NCBI RefSeq assembly: GCF_045062745.1
Contig: NZ_JBJGED010000009.1
Location: 158,681 to 222,680 of the forward strand
Direction: 5' to 3'
DNA length: 64,000 nt
DNA from: Paenibacillus_AA sp045062745
GTDB taxonomy: Bacteria > Bacillota > Bacilli > Paenibacillales > NBRC-103111
The notes under the pieces were generated by a model, which was given only the letters and a program-made list of their open reading frames with translations, had not been told where the DNA came from and did no database searches. Positions within the stretch are counted from its first letter, which is position 1; the number at the start of each line of letters is the position of its first letter. A program made the position numbers and the translations under genes. Positions 42,659 to 51,492 of this stretch are shown here, in pieces.

Positions 42659-42958
42659 ATGACGGCCACTAATTTCGATTTTTTGTACGATCATTCCGAA
42701 GATACGACGACCCGCTTCGTCTCGTTCGTAGGGGAGTCTCTGCAGCGGTTTGACTTGGCGATTACGTCCACGAACCGGTTTTACGGCAAAAAACTGATCA
42801 CCGACATACAATCCGGACGCACCGCCATTATCGGGCCCGATGACCTCGAAGAGCCCGGCTACCTGGAGTACGCCTACAAGCTCGAGGAAGAGCAAGCCGA
42901 AGAGCTGCGCACGTTCCTCGTCGAAGTCGTCGGCCTCGTGCACTTCACCGACATCTAA
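42659..42958 (+). CDS. Small conserved protein, DUF3055-like
   Basis: A 99-residue cytoplasmic protein (FLYDHSEDTTTRFVSFVGE, RFDLAITSTNRFYGKKLITDIQSGRTAIIGPDD, LEEEQAEELRTFLVEVVGL). The pattern recalls the Bacillales DUF3055 family, whose function is unknown. AAGGAGGAG precedes the ATG, which is preferred to a start nine codons upstream. Confidence 0.65.
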   Translation: MTATNFDFLYDHSEDTTTRFVSFVGESLQRFDLAITSTNRFYGKKLITDIQSGRTAIIGPDDLEEPGYLEYAYKLEEEQAEELRTFLVEVVGLVHFTDI

Positions 42959-43054
42959 CGAGGTCGGTACATAATCGCCCGCTCGCGGTGGGACACTGGA
43001 ACCGTATGGCTTCGTATGGAAGCCGGAACCATCATCGCAAGCGAGGTGAGCGTC

Positions 43055-43339
43055 ATGGCAAGGGACGAGCAGCGTAATAACAGCACGGAAGGCTTCTTGG
43101 AAGAAGATCGGGACGCCTATACCGATCTAGCCACGGTCGAGTCGCAACGGAATGACTTGGCGGCGGAAGAATTCCCCGAAGGTCCCTACGGATCGAACAT
43201 CATAGCCGAGAAGCCGGGCAAAACGACTCCGTGGCGGGAAGACCAGCGCGGGGCAAGCCCCTATTCGTTCGAGAACCGGGAGCTGCACGAAGGGATCGAC
43301 CGGGGCTACCCGGGCGATCACGAGACGCACGACGAATAG
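43055..43339 (+). CDS. Hypothetical acidic hydrophilic protein
   Basis: A 94-residue protein rich in Asp, Glu, Arg and Asn with no hydrophobic core (MARDEQRNNSTEGFLEEDRD, FPEGPYGSNIIAEKPGKTTPW, HEGIDRGYPGDHETHDE). It is probably intrinsically disordered, of the kind seen in small spore or stress proteins of Bacillales. That is an impression, not a family assignment. GAGGTGA precedes the ATG and a strong terminator follows. Confidence 0.65.
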   Translation: MARDEQRNNSTEGFLEEDRDAYTDLATVESQRNDLAAEEFPEGPYGSNIIAEKPGKTTPWREDQRGASPYSFENRELHEGIDRGYPGDHETHDE

Positions 43340-43354
43340 GCGGTGTTCTCAATA

Positions 43355-43391
43355 AAAGATCCTCTCCTTGGAACAAGGAAAGGATCTTTTT
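43355..43391. terminator. Bidirectional terminator
   Basis: AAAGATCCT-C-TCCTT / AAGGA-A-AGGATCTTT stem with T-runs on both strands. It separates the hypothetical gene (plus) from the end of the sulfate operon (minus). Confidence 0.88.
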
Positions 43392-43402
43392 ACGTCCTGC
43401 CT

Positions 43403-43687
43403 TCAATGCATCCGGCTCACCTGGAGCCCGCGGTCCGAGATGAAATCGAACAGCTGCTTCGTCAGCCCGCCCTTCCCGAATTTCAGGAACGTGTGCCGGG
43501 GATGTCCGTCCTGAAGCGACTGAAGAAAAGCTAGAATCGTCCGACGACGCTCTACGATATGCTGATAGCCGTATTCGTACAGCCATTCGTCGATCGTATT
43601 GTAGATTCCCCGGTTCAGCCCGTATTGCTCGAAACAGTAAGTGACAAATTTGAAATCCGGTCCTTCCGCTACATCTACCTCCAACAT
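43403..43687 (-). CDS. Hypothetical 94-residue protein
   Basis: MLEVDVAEGPDFKFVTYCFE..., a soluble protein with aromatic-rich N-terminal half (QYGLNRGIYNTIDEWLYEYGYQHI) and basic C-terminal half. I do not recognise it. GGGAGG precedes the ATG, so it is probably real. It is last in the minus-strand run that starts with the sulfate-binding protein, 42 bases after the YezD-like gene. Confidence 0.65.
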   Translation of the reverse strand: MLEVDVAEGPDFKFVTYCFEQYGLNRGIYNTIDEWLYEYGYQHIVERRRTILAFLQSLQDGHPRHTFLKFGKGGLTKQLFDFISDRGLQVSRMH

Positions 43688-43729
43688 AGACGATGCCTCC
43701 CTCCCGTCTTCAACCGAACGCCTGCTACC

Positions 43730-43924
43730 CTACAAGGTCTCCGCCTTAACCTTCGATTTTTTCGCGGCATTCGATTCGCCTTCGAACCGTTTGCGCTCCG
43801 TGCGCTCGATCTGTACGATTCTCCCGTCATGCACGACGATCTGCACCGTCCCGTACTCCAAGCCGTTCACGCTTTGGATAATCCGGGCCGTCCAATGCTC
43901 ATCAATCTCCAGCGGCTTCGCCAT
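43730..43924 (-). CDS. yezD: YezD-like small protein (DUF2292)
   Basis: A 64-residue protein with the DUF2292 core, IIQSVNGLEYGTVQIVVHDGRIVQIERTERKRF. B. subtilis YezD has the same pattern and belongs to the sulfur-starvation regulon. Here it follows cysA by 32 bases, which fits. Compared with that core, the C-terminus has an extra Lys-rich tail (NAAKKSKVKAETL). GGAGG stands before the ATG at 43924, preferred to an in-frame GTG five codons earlier. The molecular function is unknown. Confidence 0.8.
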   Translation of the reverse strand: MAKPLEIDEHWTARIIQSVNGLEYGTVQIVVHDGRIVQIERTERKRFEGESNAAKKSKVKAETL

Positions 43925-43956
43925 CACACATTCCTCCACTCTATAGAATTAGCGTG

Positions 43957-45018
43957 CTATATATGAACCGGCATAGGATCGTACTTCAATCGATTCTCCT
44001 GCGTCACGTGGTCGCTATCGTTGAACAGATACACCCGGTGGACCAGCACCTTGACGCGGTCGCCCGGCTGCAGCGCCGGCCGCTCCAACGACCGGTAGCC
44101 GTATAGCCGGCTGCCTGCCACTTCAACCTCGATCTGCCAGTTCGTCCCGCGGAAGATTACGTTCTTCACGACCCCGTCTTCCGCCGCGGAAGGCAAAGAC
44201 AGCTCACCGGGCAGGCCGATCTCCAGGAACTCCGGCCGGATCATCGCTCTCGCCTCGTCCAGCTGCAGCCGTTCGAAGCCCTTCAGCTTCGAAGGATGGT
44301 CGAGCTGGGTCGATTCTCCGATGAAACTGACGACGAACGGAGTTTGCGGATGCTGATAGATTTCGATCGGCGAGCCTTGCTGCTCCAGCCGCCCTTCATG
44401 GATGATCATGATTTGGTCGGCCACCTCCACCGCTTCCTCCTGATCATGGGTGACGAAGATCGTCGTGATGCCGACACGGTCGATCATCTCCTTGAGCCAA
44501 GTGCGCAGCTCCTTGCGCACCTTGGCGTCGATCGCGGCGAACGGCTCGTCGAGCAGCAGCAGCTGCGGCTCCGGGGCGATCGCCCGAGCGAACGCCACCC
44601 GTTGGCGCTGCCCGCCGGACAGCTGCTGCGGCAGCCGCTTCTCCAGGCCGGCGAGCCCGGTAAGCTCGATCAGCTCGCCGACCCGCTCCCGGATCTGCGC
44701 CTTCGAACGCTTCTGCACCGTCAGGCCGAAGGCGATGTTGTCGAACACGCTCATATGCCGGAAAAGCGCATAGTTCTGGAAGACAAGCCCGATCCCCCGC
44801 TCCTGCGGCGGCAAGTCGTTGACACGCTGCCCGTGGAACCAAATATCGCCGGAATCCGGCTGCTCCAAGCCGGCGAGCATCCGGAGGATCGTCGTTTTGC
44901 CGCCTCCGCTCGGGCCGAGCAAGCCGATCAGCTTCCCCTTCTCGATCTCGAAGCTGACGTCCTTCGTCGCTTGGAAGCGGCCAAAGCTTTTCGTCAAGTG
45001 TTTGGCTGCAATATGCAT
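43957..45018 (-). CDS. cysA: Sulfate/thiosulfate ABC transporter ATPase
   Basis: A 353-residue ATPase. Walker A is GPSGGGKTT, the Q-loop region is GLVFQNYALFRHMSVFDNIAFGL, the signature is LSGGQRQRVAFARA, Walker B is LLLDEPFAAID, and the H-loop is VTHDQEEAV. A C-terminal TOBE-like extension (about 235-350) is typical of CysA. It energises CysT-CysW. Fourth gene of sbp-cysT-cysW-cysA. Confidence 0.95.
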   Translation of the reverse strand: MHIAAKHLTKSFGRFQATKDVSFEIEKGKLIGLLGPSGGGKTTILRMLAGLEQPDSGDIWFHGQRVNDLPPQERGIGLVFQNYALFRHMSVFDNIAFGLTVQKRSKAQIRERVGELIELTGLAGLEKRLPQQLSGGQRQRVAFARAIAPEPQLLLLDEPFAAIDAKVRKELRTWLKEMIDRVGITTIFVTHDQEEAVEVADQIMIIHEGRLEQQGSPIEIYQHPQTPFVVSFIGESTQLDHPSKLKGFERLQLDEARAMIRPEFLEIGLPGELSLPSAAEDGVVKNVIFRGTNWQIEVEVAGSRLYGYRSLERPALQPGDRVKVLVHRVYLFNDSDHVTQENRLKYDPMPVHI

Positions 45019-45024
45019 AGCGCC

Positions 45025-45918
45025 TTACTCCCCTTCCCGGCTGTGCCGCGTTTGAAATTTCCATTCGATAAGGCTCTTCGCGATCAAGGTCACGACGGCC
45101 AGCAGGACGAGCAGCGAGGCAATCGCGAACGCGCCGGCGAAATTATATTCGTTGTACAAAATCTGAATGTGCAGCGGCATCGTATTCGTCGAACCGCGGA
45201 TATGGCCGGACACGACGGACACGGCGCCGAATTCTCCCATCGCCCTGGCGTTGCACAGAATGACGCCGTAGAGCAGACCCCACTTGATGTTCGGAAGCGT
45301 GACCTTCCAAAAAATGCGCCAGCCCTTGGCGCCCAGCGTCACGGCGGCTTCCTCCTCCTGGCTTCCCTGCGCTTGCATGAGCGGGATCAGCTCCCGGGCG
45401 ACGAAGGGGAAGGTGACGAAGATAGTGGCCAGTACGATGCCGGGCAAGGCGAAAATAATCTTGATATCGTGCGCTTGCAGCCAAGGTCCGAACCAACCGT
45501 GCGCCCCGAACAGCAGGACGTAGATCAAACCGGATATAACCGGCGAGACGGCGAACGGCAGGTCGATCAAGGTTAGCAGCAAGTTTTTGCCCTTGAAGCT
45601 GAACTTCGTGATCACCCACGCCGCCGCGATCCCGAAGATCAGGTTCGCGGGGACGGCCAGCGCCGCGACCGTAAGCGTCAGCCGGATGGCGGAAGCCGCA
45701 TCCGGCTCTACCAGGGCTTCGGCGTACACTTCGGCGCCCTTGCGGAACGCTTCCGTGAAGATGCTGACGAGCGGCAGGATGAGCATGAAGCCCAGGAACA
45801 ACAAGGCGACGGCGATCAGAATCCACTTCACGGTCGGGGATTCGGTAATATGTCTAGGTCTCGCCATGGTGACTGCGCGAGCACCCTGAGTAGGCGTGGT
45901 TGTTACATAACCGGCCAT
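45025..45918 (-). CDS. cysW: Sulfate ABC transporter permease CysW
   Basis: A 297-residue permease with six hydrophobic segments and the EAA-type loop EEEAAVTLGAKGWRIFWKVTLPNIKWGL. It has the CysW-typical NARAMGEFGAVSVVSGHIRG. GGGAGGGAG precedes the ATG. It forms the sulfate channel with CysT, 6 bases upstream of cysA and 19 after cysT. Confidence 0.95.
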   Translation of the reverse strand: MAGYVTTTPTQGARAVTMARPRHITESPTVKWILIAVALLFLGFMLILPLVSIFTEAFRKGAEVYAEALVEPDAASAIRLTLTVAALAVPANLIFGIAAAWVITKFSFKGKNLLLTLIDLPFAVSPVISGLIYVLLFGAHGWFGPWLQAHDIKIIFALPGIVLATIFVTFPFVARELIPLMQAQGSQEEEAAVTLGAKGWRIFWKVTLPNIKWGLLYGVILCNARAMGEFGAVSVVSGHIRGSTNTMPLHIQILYNEYNFAGAFAIASLLVLLAVVTLIAKSLIEWKFQTRHSREGE

Positions 45919-45937
45919 AGTTCCGCTCTCCCTCCCG

Positions 45938-46774
45938 TTACTGCGTCACGGCGTGTCGATTGGACCGCCATTGCAGGAAGTTGATGACGAGCAGCAGCAG
46001 GAACGAGATGACGAGCATGACGAGTGCGATCGCCGTGGCGCCCGTGTAATCGTATTGTTCCAGCTTCGTCATGATGAGCAGCGGCGCGATCTCCGTCTTC
46101 ATCGGCATGTTGCCGGAGATGAAGACGACCGAGCCGTATTCGCCCACGGCACGGGCGAAAGCGAGCGTGAAGCCGGTGATGACCGCCGGCAGCAGCTCGG
46201 GGAACAGCACGCGGCGGAACGTTCTCCACCGGCTCGCCCCCAGGCTGACGGCCGCCTCCTCGACTTCCTTCTCCAGCTCCTCGATGACCGGCTGCAGCGT
46301 CCGGACGACGAAAGGGATGCCGATGAAGGTCAGCGCCAGCATGATGCCGAGCGGCGTGAAGGCGACCTTGATGCCCATCGGCTCGAGCAGCCGGCCGATC
46401 CAGCCGTTCTGCGAGTAGATCGTCGTCAAGGCGATCCCCGCGACCGCCGTGGGCAGGGCGAAGGGCAGATCGACGAGCGCGTCTATGAATTTGCGTCCGG
46501 GAAACGTATACCGGACCAGTACCCAGGCTACGATGAACCCGAACACCGTATTGATGAGACCGGCGCCGAGCGCCGTGCCGAAGCTCACCTTGTAGGCGGC
46601 GACGACACGGGGATCGGTGACCGTCTTCCAGAACTTCTCCCAGCCCATGCCGGAGGTCTTAATGAAAATAGCCGATAATGGTAAAAGGACGATCAAACTC
46701 AAATACAGGACAGTAAAACCCATGGACAGCCCGAAGCCGGGTATGATACTGCGCTTTCTCCAACCTTTTGCCAT
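45938..46774 (-). CDS. cysT: Sulfate ABC transporter permease CysT
   Basis: A 278-residue permease. The EAA loop is KEVEEAAVSLGASRWRTFRRVLFPELLPA and the family stretch is FARAVGEYGSVVFISGNMP. N-terminal PGFGLSMGFTVLYLSLIVLLPL is the usual CysT/CysU beginning. AAGGAGAG precedes the ATG. It lies 60 bases after the binding-protein gene. Confidence 0.95.
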   Translation of the reverse strand: MAKGWRKRSIIPGFGLSMGFTVLYLSLIVLLPLSAIFIKTSGMGWEKFWKTVTDPRVVAAYKVSFGTALGAGLINTVFGFIVAWVLVRYTFPGRKFIDALVDLPFALPTAVAGIALTTIYSQNGWIGRLLEPMGIKVAFTPLGIMLALTFIGIPFVVRTLQPVIEELEKEVEEAAVSLGASRWRTFRRVLFPELLPAVITGFTLAFARAVGEYGSVVFISGNMPMKTEIAPLLIMTKLEQYDYTGATAIALVMLVISFLLLLVINFLQWRSNRHAVTQ

Positions 46775-46834
46775 AAACCTTTCTCTCCTTGCCCTTATTA
46801 TGACGTTCGTGGACGAGTAGCCGGTCTTGCATGT

Positions 46835-47941
46835 TTAAGGCTTGTAGATTTGGTCGAACACGCCGCCATCCGCGAAGTGCGTCTTCTGCGCCTTCTGCCA
46901 GCCGCCGAAGAGCGGATCGTCGATCGTGATCAGGCTGAGTTTCGGGAATTGCGTTTCGTATTTCTTCGCTACCGATTCCAGGCGAGGCCGGTAATAGTTT
47001 TTGGCCGCGATGTTCTGGCCTTCTTCGGTGTACAAGTATTCGAGATACGCTTGCGCCACTTCGCGCGTGCCCTTCTTGTCGACAACCTTGTCGACGACGG
47101 CTACCGGCGGCTCCGCCAGGATGCTCGTCGGCGGATAGACGATCTCGAATTTGTCCTTGCCGAACTCGTTAATCGACAAGTACGCTTCGTTCTCCCAGGC
47201 GAGCAGCACGTCGCCGATGCCGCGCTGGACGAATGTCGTGGTGGAATCGCGGGCGCCGGAGTCGAGCACCGGTACGTTCTTGAACAGCTTGCCGAGGAAT
47301 TCCTTCGCCTTCGCTTCGTCCTTGCCGTTCTTGTTATACGCGTAGGCGTATGCGGCCAGGTAGTTCCAGCGGGCTCCGCCGGACGTCTTCGGATTCGGGG
47401 TAATGACTTGCACGCCGGGTTTGGTCAAATCCTCCCAATCCTTGATCCCCTTCGGATTCCCCTTCTTCACCAGGAAGACGATCGTCGAAGTGTAGGGAGA
47501 GCTGTTGTTCTTCAACTTGGTCTGCCAATCCTTGGCCAAAAGACCGGACTCCTGAACGGCGTCGATATCGTACGCGAGCGCCAATGTCACTACATCGGCT
47601 TCCAAGCCGTCGATCACTGCGCGCGCTTGCTTGCCGGAACCGCCATGCGACTGCTTGAAGGTCACGTCTTGGCCTTTCTTGTCTTTCCAATATTTCGCGA
47701 AAGCTTTGTTGAACTCTTGATACAGCTCGCGAGTCGGGTCGTACGAAACATTCAGCAGCTCTACGGGCTTCAGGTTCGTACCCGCCGCGCTCCCGCTCGG
47801 AGTCGCTCCCGAATTCGCGGAAGTGCCGGTCGATCCCCCGGAGCCGCCGCATGCCGTCAAGCCCACCAAGGATAGGGCCAATAAACTGACCACCGATAAT
47901 TTACGCCAGGACCGAAGCACAGTTGGTTGATTCGCACTCAT
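46835..47941 (-). CDS. sbp: Sulfate-binding lipoprotein
   Basis: A 368-residue binding protein. Signal peptide and lipobox (LVGLTACGG) lead to a Ser/Gly/Thr linker, then sulfate-binding signatures: LLNVSYDPTRELYQEFN, QSHGGSGKQARAV, VVTLALAYDID, NPKTSGGARWNYLAAYAYA, GDVLLAWENEAYLS. It captures sulfate or thiosulfate for CysTWA. AAAAGGGAG precedes the ATG. First gene of the operon. Confidence 0.95.
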   Translation of the reverse strand: MSANQPTVLRSWRKLSVVSLLALSLVGLTACGGSGGSTGTSANSGATPSGSAAGTNLKPVELLNVSYDPTRELYQEFNKAFAKYWKDKKGQDVTFKQSHGGSGKQARAVIDGLEADVVTLALAYDIDAVQESGLLAKDWQTKLKNNSSPYTSTIVFLVKKGNPKGIKDWEDLTKPGVQVITPNPKTSGGARWNYLAAYAYAYNKNGKDEAKAKEFLGKLFKNVPVLDSGARDSTTTFVQRGIGDVLLAWENEAYLSINEFGKDKFEIVYPPTSILAEPPVAVVDKVVDKKGTREVAQAYLEYLYTEEGQNIAAKNYYRPRLESVAKKYETQFPKLSLITIDDPLFGGWQKAQKTHFADGGVFDQIYKP

Positions 47942-48495
47942 AACAATAACGCTCCCTTTTCAATATGTTTTGAGTCAAGAAAAGCTACCGCTAAAACACG
48001 AATGTACTTCCTCGAGCGGCTTCGAACATAAGCTTTTCTTATAAATATCAGACGTTTATCGGCAATGGCTGAACAAACAAGCGTGCTTCGCTCCGGCGGT
48101 CCGGTGGTCAAACTTCATTATTCCGATAAACTTACTAAGATATTGGATATCTTAGCACCCGGCTTCAGATGTGTCAATCCGTTTTCCACGATTTTTGGAA
48201 ATAAATTACGAAGCTTCTCCAGCATATGCCCGAAGCCCGAATAGGCTGCTGTCATCCCGTATAAACATGGACATCCCGGGCCGGTTCCAAGGATAAACTT
48301 CGGCGGAAGCCGCAGAGCCGCTGCATTCTGTATAGTCAAAACTATTTTTTCACAACCTAATAGCATTCTCTCGATCAATCTGTTATTGTCTGTTATAAGT
48401 AGTGATTCTTGACACAGGCGGAACACATAGCGGCGCCCCCGCTCTGGGACTCCAACGGTCACCATGCACTTCACATCATGATAGGGGTCATGCTC
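47942..48495. other. Divergent gap between sbp and glpQ
   Basis: No convincing gene. A minus-strand open frame (48118-48501) lacks a ribosome site and overlaps the glpQ start. The only clear structure is the inverted repeat at 48028-48042. I see no T-box, S-box or other known leader motif. Confidence 0.55.
48028..48042. promoter_or_regulatory. Inverted repeat upstream of sbp
   Basis: ATAAG-CTTTT-CTTAT, 87 bases before the sbp start. Its symmetry and position suit a LysR- or CymR-type sulfur regulator, but it does not match a site consensus I can name. Confidence 0.4.
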
Positions 48496-49344
48496 ATGCA
48501 CAAATTGCTTCTAGTGTTCTCGCTTCTCCTCGCGGGGAGCTTAGCCGCCGGCAGCTCTTCCGCCCCCGACCGTTCCGCCGCCGCCTTGTCGGAGGCCCGT
48601 ACGGAGGGGTATCTCCAAGTAACCGCCCATCGAGGCAACTCGGCCGTCGCGCCAGAGAACACGCTCAGCGCGATGTTGAAAGCGGTTCAATCCGGAGCCG
48701 GCTACAGCGAGCTCGACGTTCAGGAGACGTCCGACGGCGTCCTCGTGCTGATGCACGACCATAACGCCAAGCGTACAACCGGCATGAACAAGAACATCTG
48801 GGACCTTCATTCGAAGGACCTCCTGAATGCCAGCGCTGGAGCCTGGTTCAGCGGGGCGTATGCCGGGGAGAAGGTGCCGACGCTCGAACAAGTCATCGAG
48901 GCCGTGAAAGGCAAAATGCTGCTCAATATCGAGCTGAAGAACAATGGGCATCAGAAGCGGCTTGCCGAGAGTACCGTCGAGCTGTTGGAGCGGATGGAGT
49001 TCACCCAAGGGTGCACCGTCACCTCCTTCGATCCCGCCCTGTTGCAAACCGTCAAGCGATTGAATAAAGACATCAAGACGGGTTTGATCGTAAGCGAGAA
49101 GAAGGCGGACTTCGCCTCGATCTTCCGCAATGAAGCGATCGATGTCATCAGCATCGCCTATCCGCTCCTCGACGAGAACTTCATGCGCACCGCCGCGGAG
49201 CATCATAAGGAAGTGTACGCCTGGACGGTCAACGATCGGAACGCGATGGAGCGCATGATGCGATTGGGTGTGGCCAGCATCATCACGGATGTGCCGGATC
49301 AATTAATTGCCTTGGTGAAGCAAGAGCAAGAACGAGCACGATAA
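48496..49344 (+). CDS. glpQ: Secreted glycerophosphodiester phosphodiesterase
   Basis: A 282-residue GDPD. A signal peptide (MHKLLLVFSLLLAGSLAAG) precedes the barrel. Catalytic motifs are VTAHRGNSAVAPENT (His, Arg, Glu), SELDVQETSDGVLVLMHDHNAKRTT (Glu, Asp, His), LLNIELKNN (Glu) and VYAWTVNDRNAM. It hydrolyses glycerophosphodiesters to glycerol-3-phosphate outside the cell. The ATG at 48496 with AGGGG eight bases upstream gives the best signal peptide. In-frame ATGs lie two and six codons earlier. Confidence 0.9.
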   Translation: MHKLLLVFSLLLAGSLAAGSSSAPDRSAAALSEARTEGYLQVTAHRGNSAVAPENTLSAMLKAVQSGAGYSELDVQETSDGVLVLMHDHNAKRTTGMNKNIWDLHSKDLLNASAGAWFSGAYAGEKVPTLEQVIEAVKGKMLLNIELKNNGHQKRLAESTVELLERMEFTQGCTVTSFDPALLQTVKRLNKDIKTGLIVSEKKADFASIFRNEAIDVISIAYPLLDENFMRTAAEHHKEVYAWTVNDRNAMERMMRLGVASIITDVPDQLIALVKQEQERAR

Positions 49345-49358
49345 TGTGAGCACAATAA

Positions 49359-49398
49359 AACGCCCTCCACATGGCTTAGTGATGCCGTGGAGGGCGTT
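49359..49398. terminator. Terminator between glpQ and the exonuclease gene
   Basis: AACGCCCTCCAC / GTGGAGGGCGTT (12-bp stem, 16-base loop) with T-rich flanks on both strands. It serves two convergent genes. Confidence 0.88.
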
Positions 49399-49416
49399 CG
49401 TATTTACATAAGAATA

Positions 49417-50289
49417 TTAGCCGATAAGCTTAACGAGACCCTTGAATTCCAATTCTTCGAACTTTGCAAGGACTTGTATCCGGTCGATCTCCCAAAAGCA
49501 CGATTCCAGCGTACACGCGATCGGGACGTCCCTCCGGATCGTGGCGAGCTCCCTGCACAGATGCAGCATGTCGAGATCGGCCTCGATCTTCGACTTCACA
49601 CCCTTCGGCAGCTGCTCGAGGTTGGCGAGAATGCCTTCAATCGACTCGAATTCCTGCAGCAGCTTCAGTGCCGTTTTTTCCCCAATGCCCTTCACGCCCG
49701 GGTAATTGTCGCTCGTATCGCCGATTAGCCCTTTCAGATCGATCACTTGCGCCGGGGTCAGCTGCTTCTCCAACTTCAGTGCATCGAGGTCATAGACCGC
49801 GTAATTGCCCGGCCCCTTTTTCATAATAATCACTCGAACCCGATCCGACACCAGCTGCAGCATGTCATGATCGCCGGTCAGAATCATCACGTCCACCTCT
49901 TCGCTGTACGCCAGGGACAGCGTGCCGATGCAATCGTCCGCCTCATACCCCGGAATACCTACATTAGGGATGCCGAAGCTCGCCACGACCTCCTTTACGA
50001 GATCGAACTGAGGGATCAGGTCCTCCGGCGCATCGGGACGGTTGCCCTTGTAATCCGCGAACTGCTCGGTGCGGAACGTCCGGCTCCCCATATCCCAGCA
50101 GCACACGACATGCGTAGGCCCGAACGTCTCGATCGCTTCCAGCATGTACTTCACAAACCCATACACCGCATTCACAGGTACGCCGGTGCTCGTGCGTTTT
50201 ATATATCCGCTGTACGCGCTGGCGAAGTAAGCCCGGAACAGCAAAGCCATCCCATCCACCAGCATCACCGAAGGTTGTTTGTCCGACAT
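49417..50289 (-). CDS. ypcP: 5'-3' exonuclease (FEN/ExoIX-like)
   Basis: A 290-residue stand-alone homologue of the Pol I 5'-nuclease domain. Metal-site motifs are MLVDGMALLFRAYF, GYEADDCIGTLS and ILTGDHDMLQLV, with helix-hairpin-helix DLKGLIGDTSDNYPGVKGIGEKTALKLL. It removes RNA primers or flaps during replication and repair. The ATG at 50289 has GGAGG ten bases upstream. A GTG three codons earlier abuts the same site and is unlikely. Confidence 0.9.
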   Translation of the reverse strand: MSDKQPSVMLVDGMALLFRAYFASAYSGYIKRTSTGVPVNAVYGFVKYMLEAIETFGPTHVVCCWDMGSRTFRTEQFADYKGNRPDAPEDLIPQFDLVKEVVASFGIPNVGIPGYEADDCIGTLSLAYSEEVDVMILTGDHDMLQLVSDRVRVIIMKKGPGNYAVYDLDALKLEKQLTPAQVIDLKGLIGDTSDNYPGVKGIGEKTALKLLQEFESIEGILANLEQLPKGVKSKIEADLDMLHLCRELATIRRDVPIACTLESCFWEIDRIQVLAKFEELEFKGLVKLIG

Positions 50290-50349
50290 GAGCTTCACGC
50301 CTCCAATATTTAAATTAATGATCGTTGCATTTCCCGGGAAATTTGTCGA

Positions 50350-51447
50350 TTAGCGTCCGGTCAAGGAGTGCAAAAGCCTCGTATACGGGGGCAGCTGCTC
50401 CCCAATCGCCCAAAGCATCAGCAGAAGGAACAGCGCAAGTCCTCCATAAGCGAGTCCGAATTTCCAGCGCATCAGCCGAGAGACGACATAATATTGATCG
50501 TTCTCATACGGCGCATAATCGATTTCGTACTTCATGACGAGCCGCTTCGGAATCTGATTCCACTTGTATTCGACCCCTGTGCTGTGCACCCTGCGAATGA
50601 TGCCCTGCTCCTGCATTTCGATTCGCTTCACGCGACCGACGAGTTCCCATCGGATCTCCACGAATTGCCGCCCGTCCAGCTCGCAGTAAGTCGTATAGTC
50701 CAGCTCGCCCTTATATTGGTATCCTTTCACCAGCCAGTCCGGATCCTCGATCTGATTGCATGGAACGTCCATACGGCCGTAGACGGTGTAGTTCGCTTCT
50801 TTGCTGCCCCGCCAGACGAACCGGAGGAACAAGTCGATTGTGAACAGCGCCCAGACGATGAAGAGCAGGATAGATTTTATGTAAATGACGATGAGGATTC
50901 CCGAGAACAGGCCTGCGACCCACATCCATCGCGTCACCGTGTTGGCGATACGTCCGCCGTCCAGCGGATGAATCGGGAGCAGATTGATCAGATTCAGCAC
51001 GAAGCCGATATAGGCAATCGAATAGAACAGAGGATGGTTCGTCGCCCACGCTATGCACAAGCACACGAACGCCGCGGCCGAACCGAGGATGGGGCCTCCG
51101 ATCGCTATGTACGCTTCCGTGACGGCGTCGCGCGGGTTGCGCTTCATCATGATCAGCGCGCCGAGGAACGGAATGAAGAACGGGGCGGTTACCGGAATTC
51201 CTTTGCGCCTCGCCGCCAACACATGGCCGAACTCATGGAATAGCACCATGATGACGACTCCGATAGCGAACTCCCATTGGTACATCCAGGCGTAGAAGAG
51301 AATGGCAACCCCCGCGCTTAGAATCGCACTCCCGGTTTTCCCCAGCTGCAGGATGGATACCAGCGTCTTAACCTGCGCCAGTATGAACGCGCCGATCGCG
51401 CTCACACCCCACCAGCGGGACTTCTCCGGCTTTCCTTGTCCGGCCAC
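50350..51447 (-). CDS. Site-2-protease-like M50 metallopeptidase
   Basis: A 365-residue membrane zinc protease. The HExxH motif is LFHEFGHVLAARR, the second zinc motif is LLPIHPLDGGRIAN (Asp), and hydrophobic helices surround both. The C-terminal 150 residues form a soluble extension of unknown type, followed by a last transmembrane segment (FGLAYGGLALFLLLMLWAI). It probably performs intramembrane proteolysis. The GTG at 51447 has GAGAGGGGG at good spacing. A GTG three codons earlier is also possible. Confidence 0.85.
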   Translation of the reverse strand: MAGQGKPEKSRWWGVSAIGAFILAQVKTLVSILQLGKTGSAILSAGVAILFYAWMYQWEFAIGVVIMVLFHEFGHVLAARRKGIPVTAPFFIPFLGALIMMKRNPRDAVTEAYIAIGGPILGSAAAFVCLCIAWATNHPLFYSIAYIGFVLNLINLLPIHPLDGGRIANTVTRWMWVAGLFSGILIVIYIKSILLFIVWALFTIDLFLRFVWRGSKEANYTVYGRMDVPCNQIEDPDWLVKGYQYKGELDYTTYCELDGRQFVEIRWELVGRVKRIEMQEQGIIRRVHSTGVEYKWNQIPKRLVMKYEIDYAPYENDQYYVVSRLMRWKFGLAYGGLALFLLLMLWAIGEQLPPYTRLLHSLTGR

Positions 51448-51492
51448 GGCTGCCACCCCCTCTCTCTACAGTAACCGCGTTTGACAAGCTTG

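Noticed and set aside
48118..48501. 127-codon minus-strand frame between sbp and glpQ
   Set aside because: No ribosome site, a GTG start inside glpQ, and no recognisable family. It could be a real small gene but the evidence is too thin.
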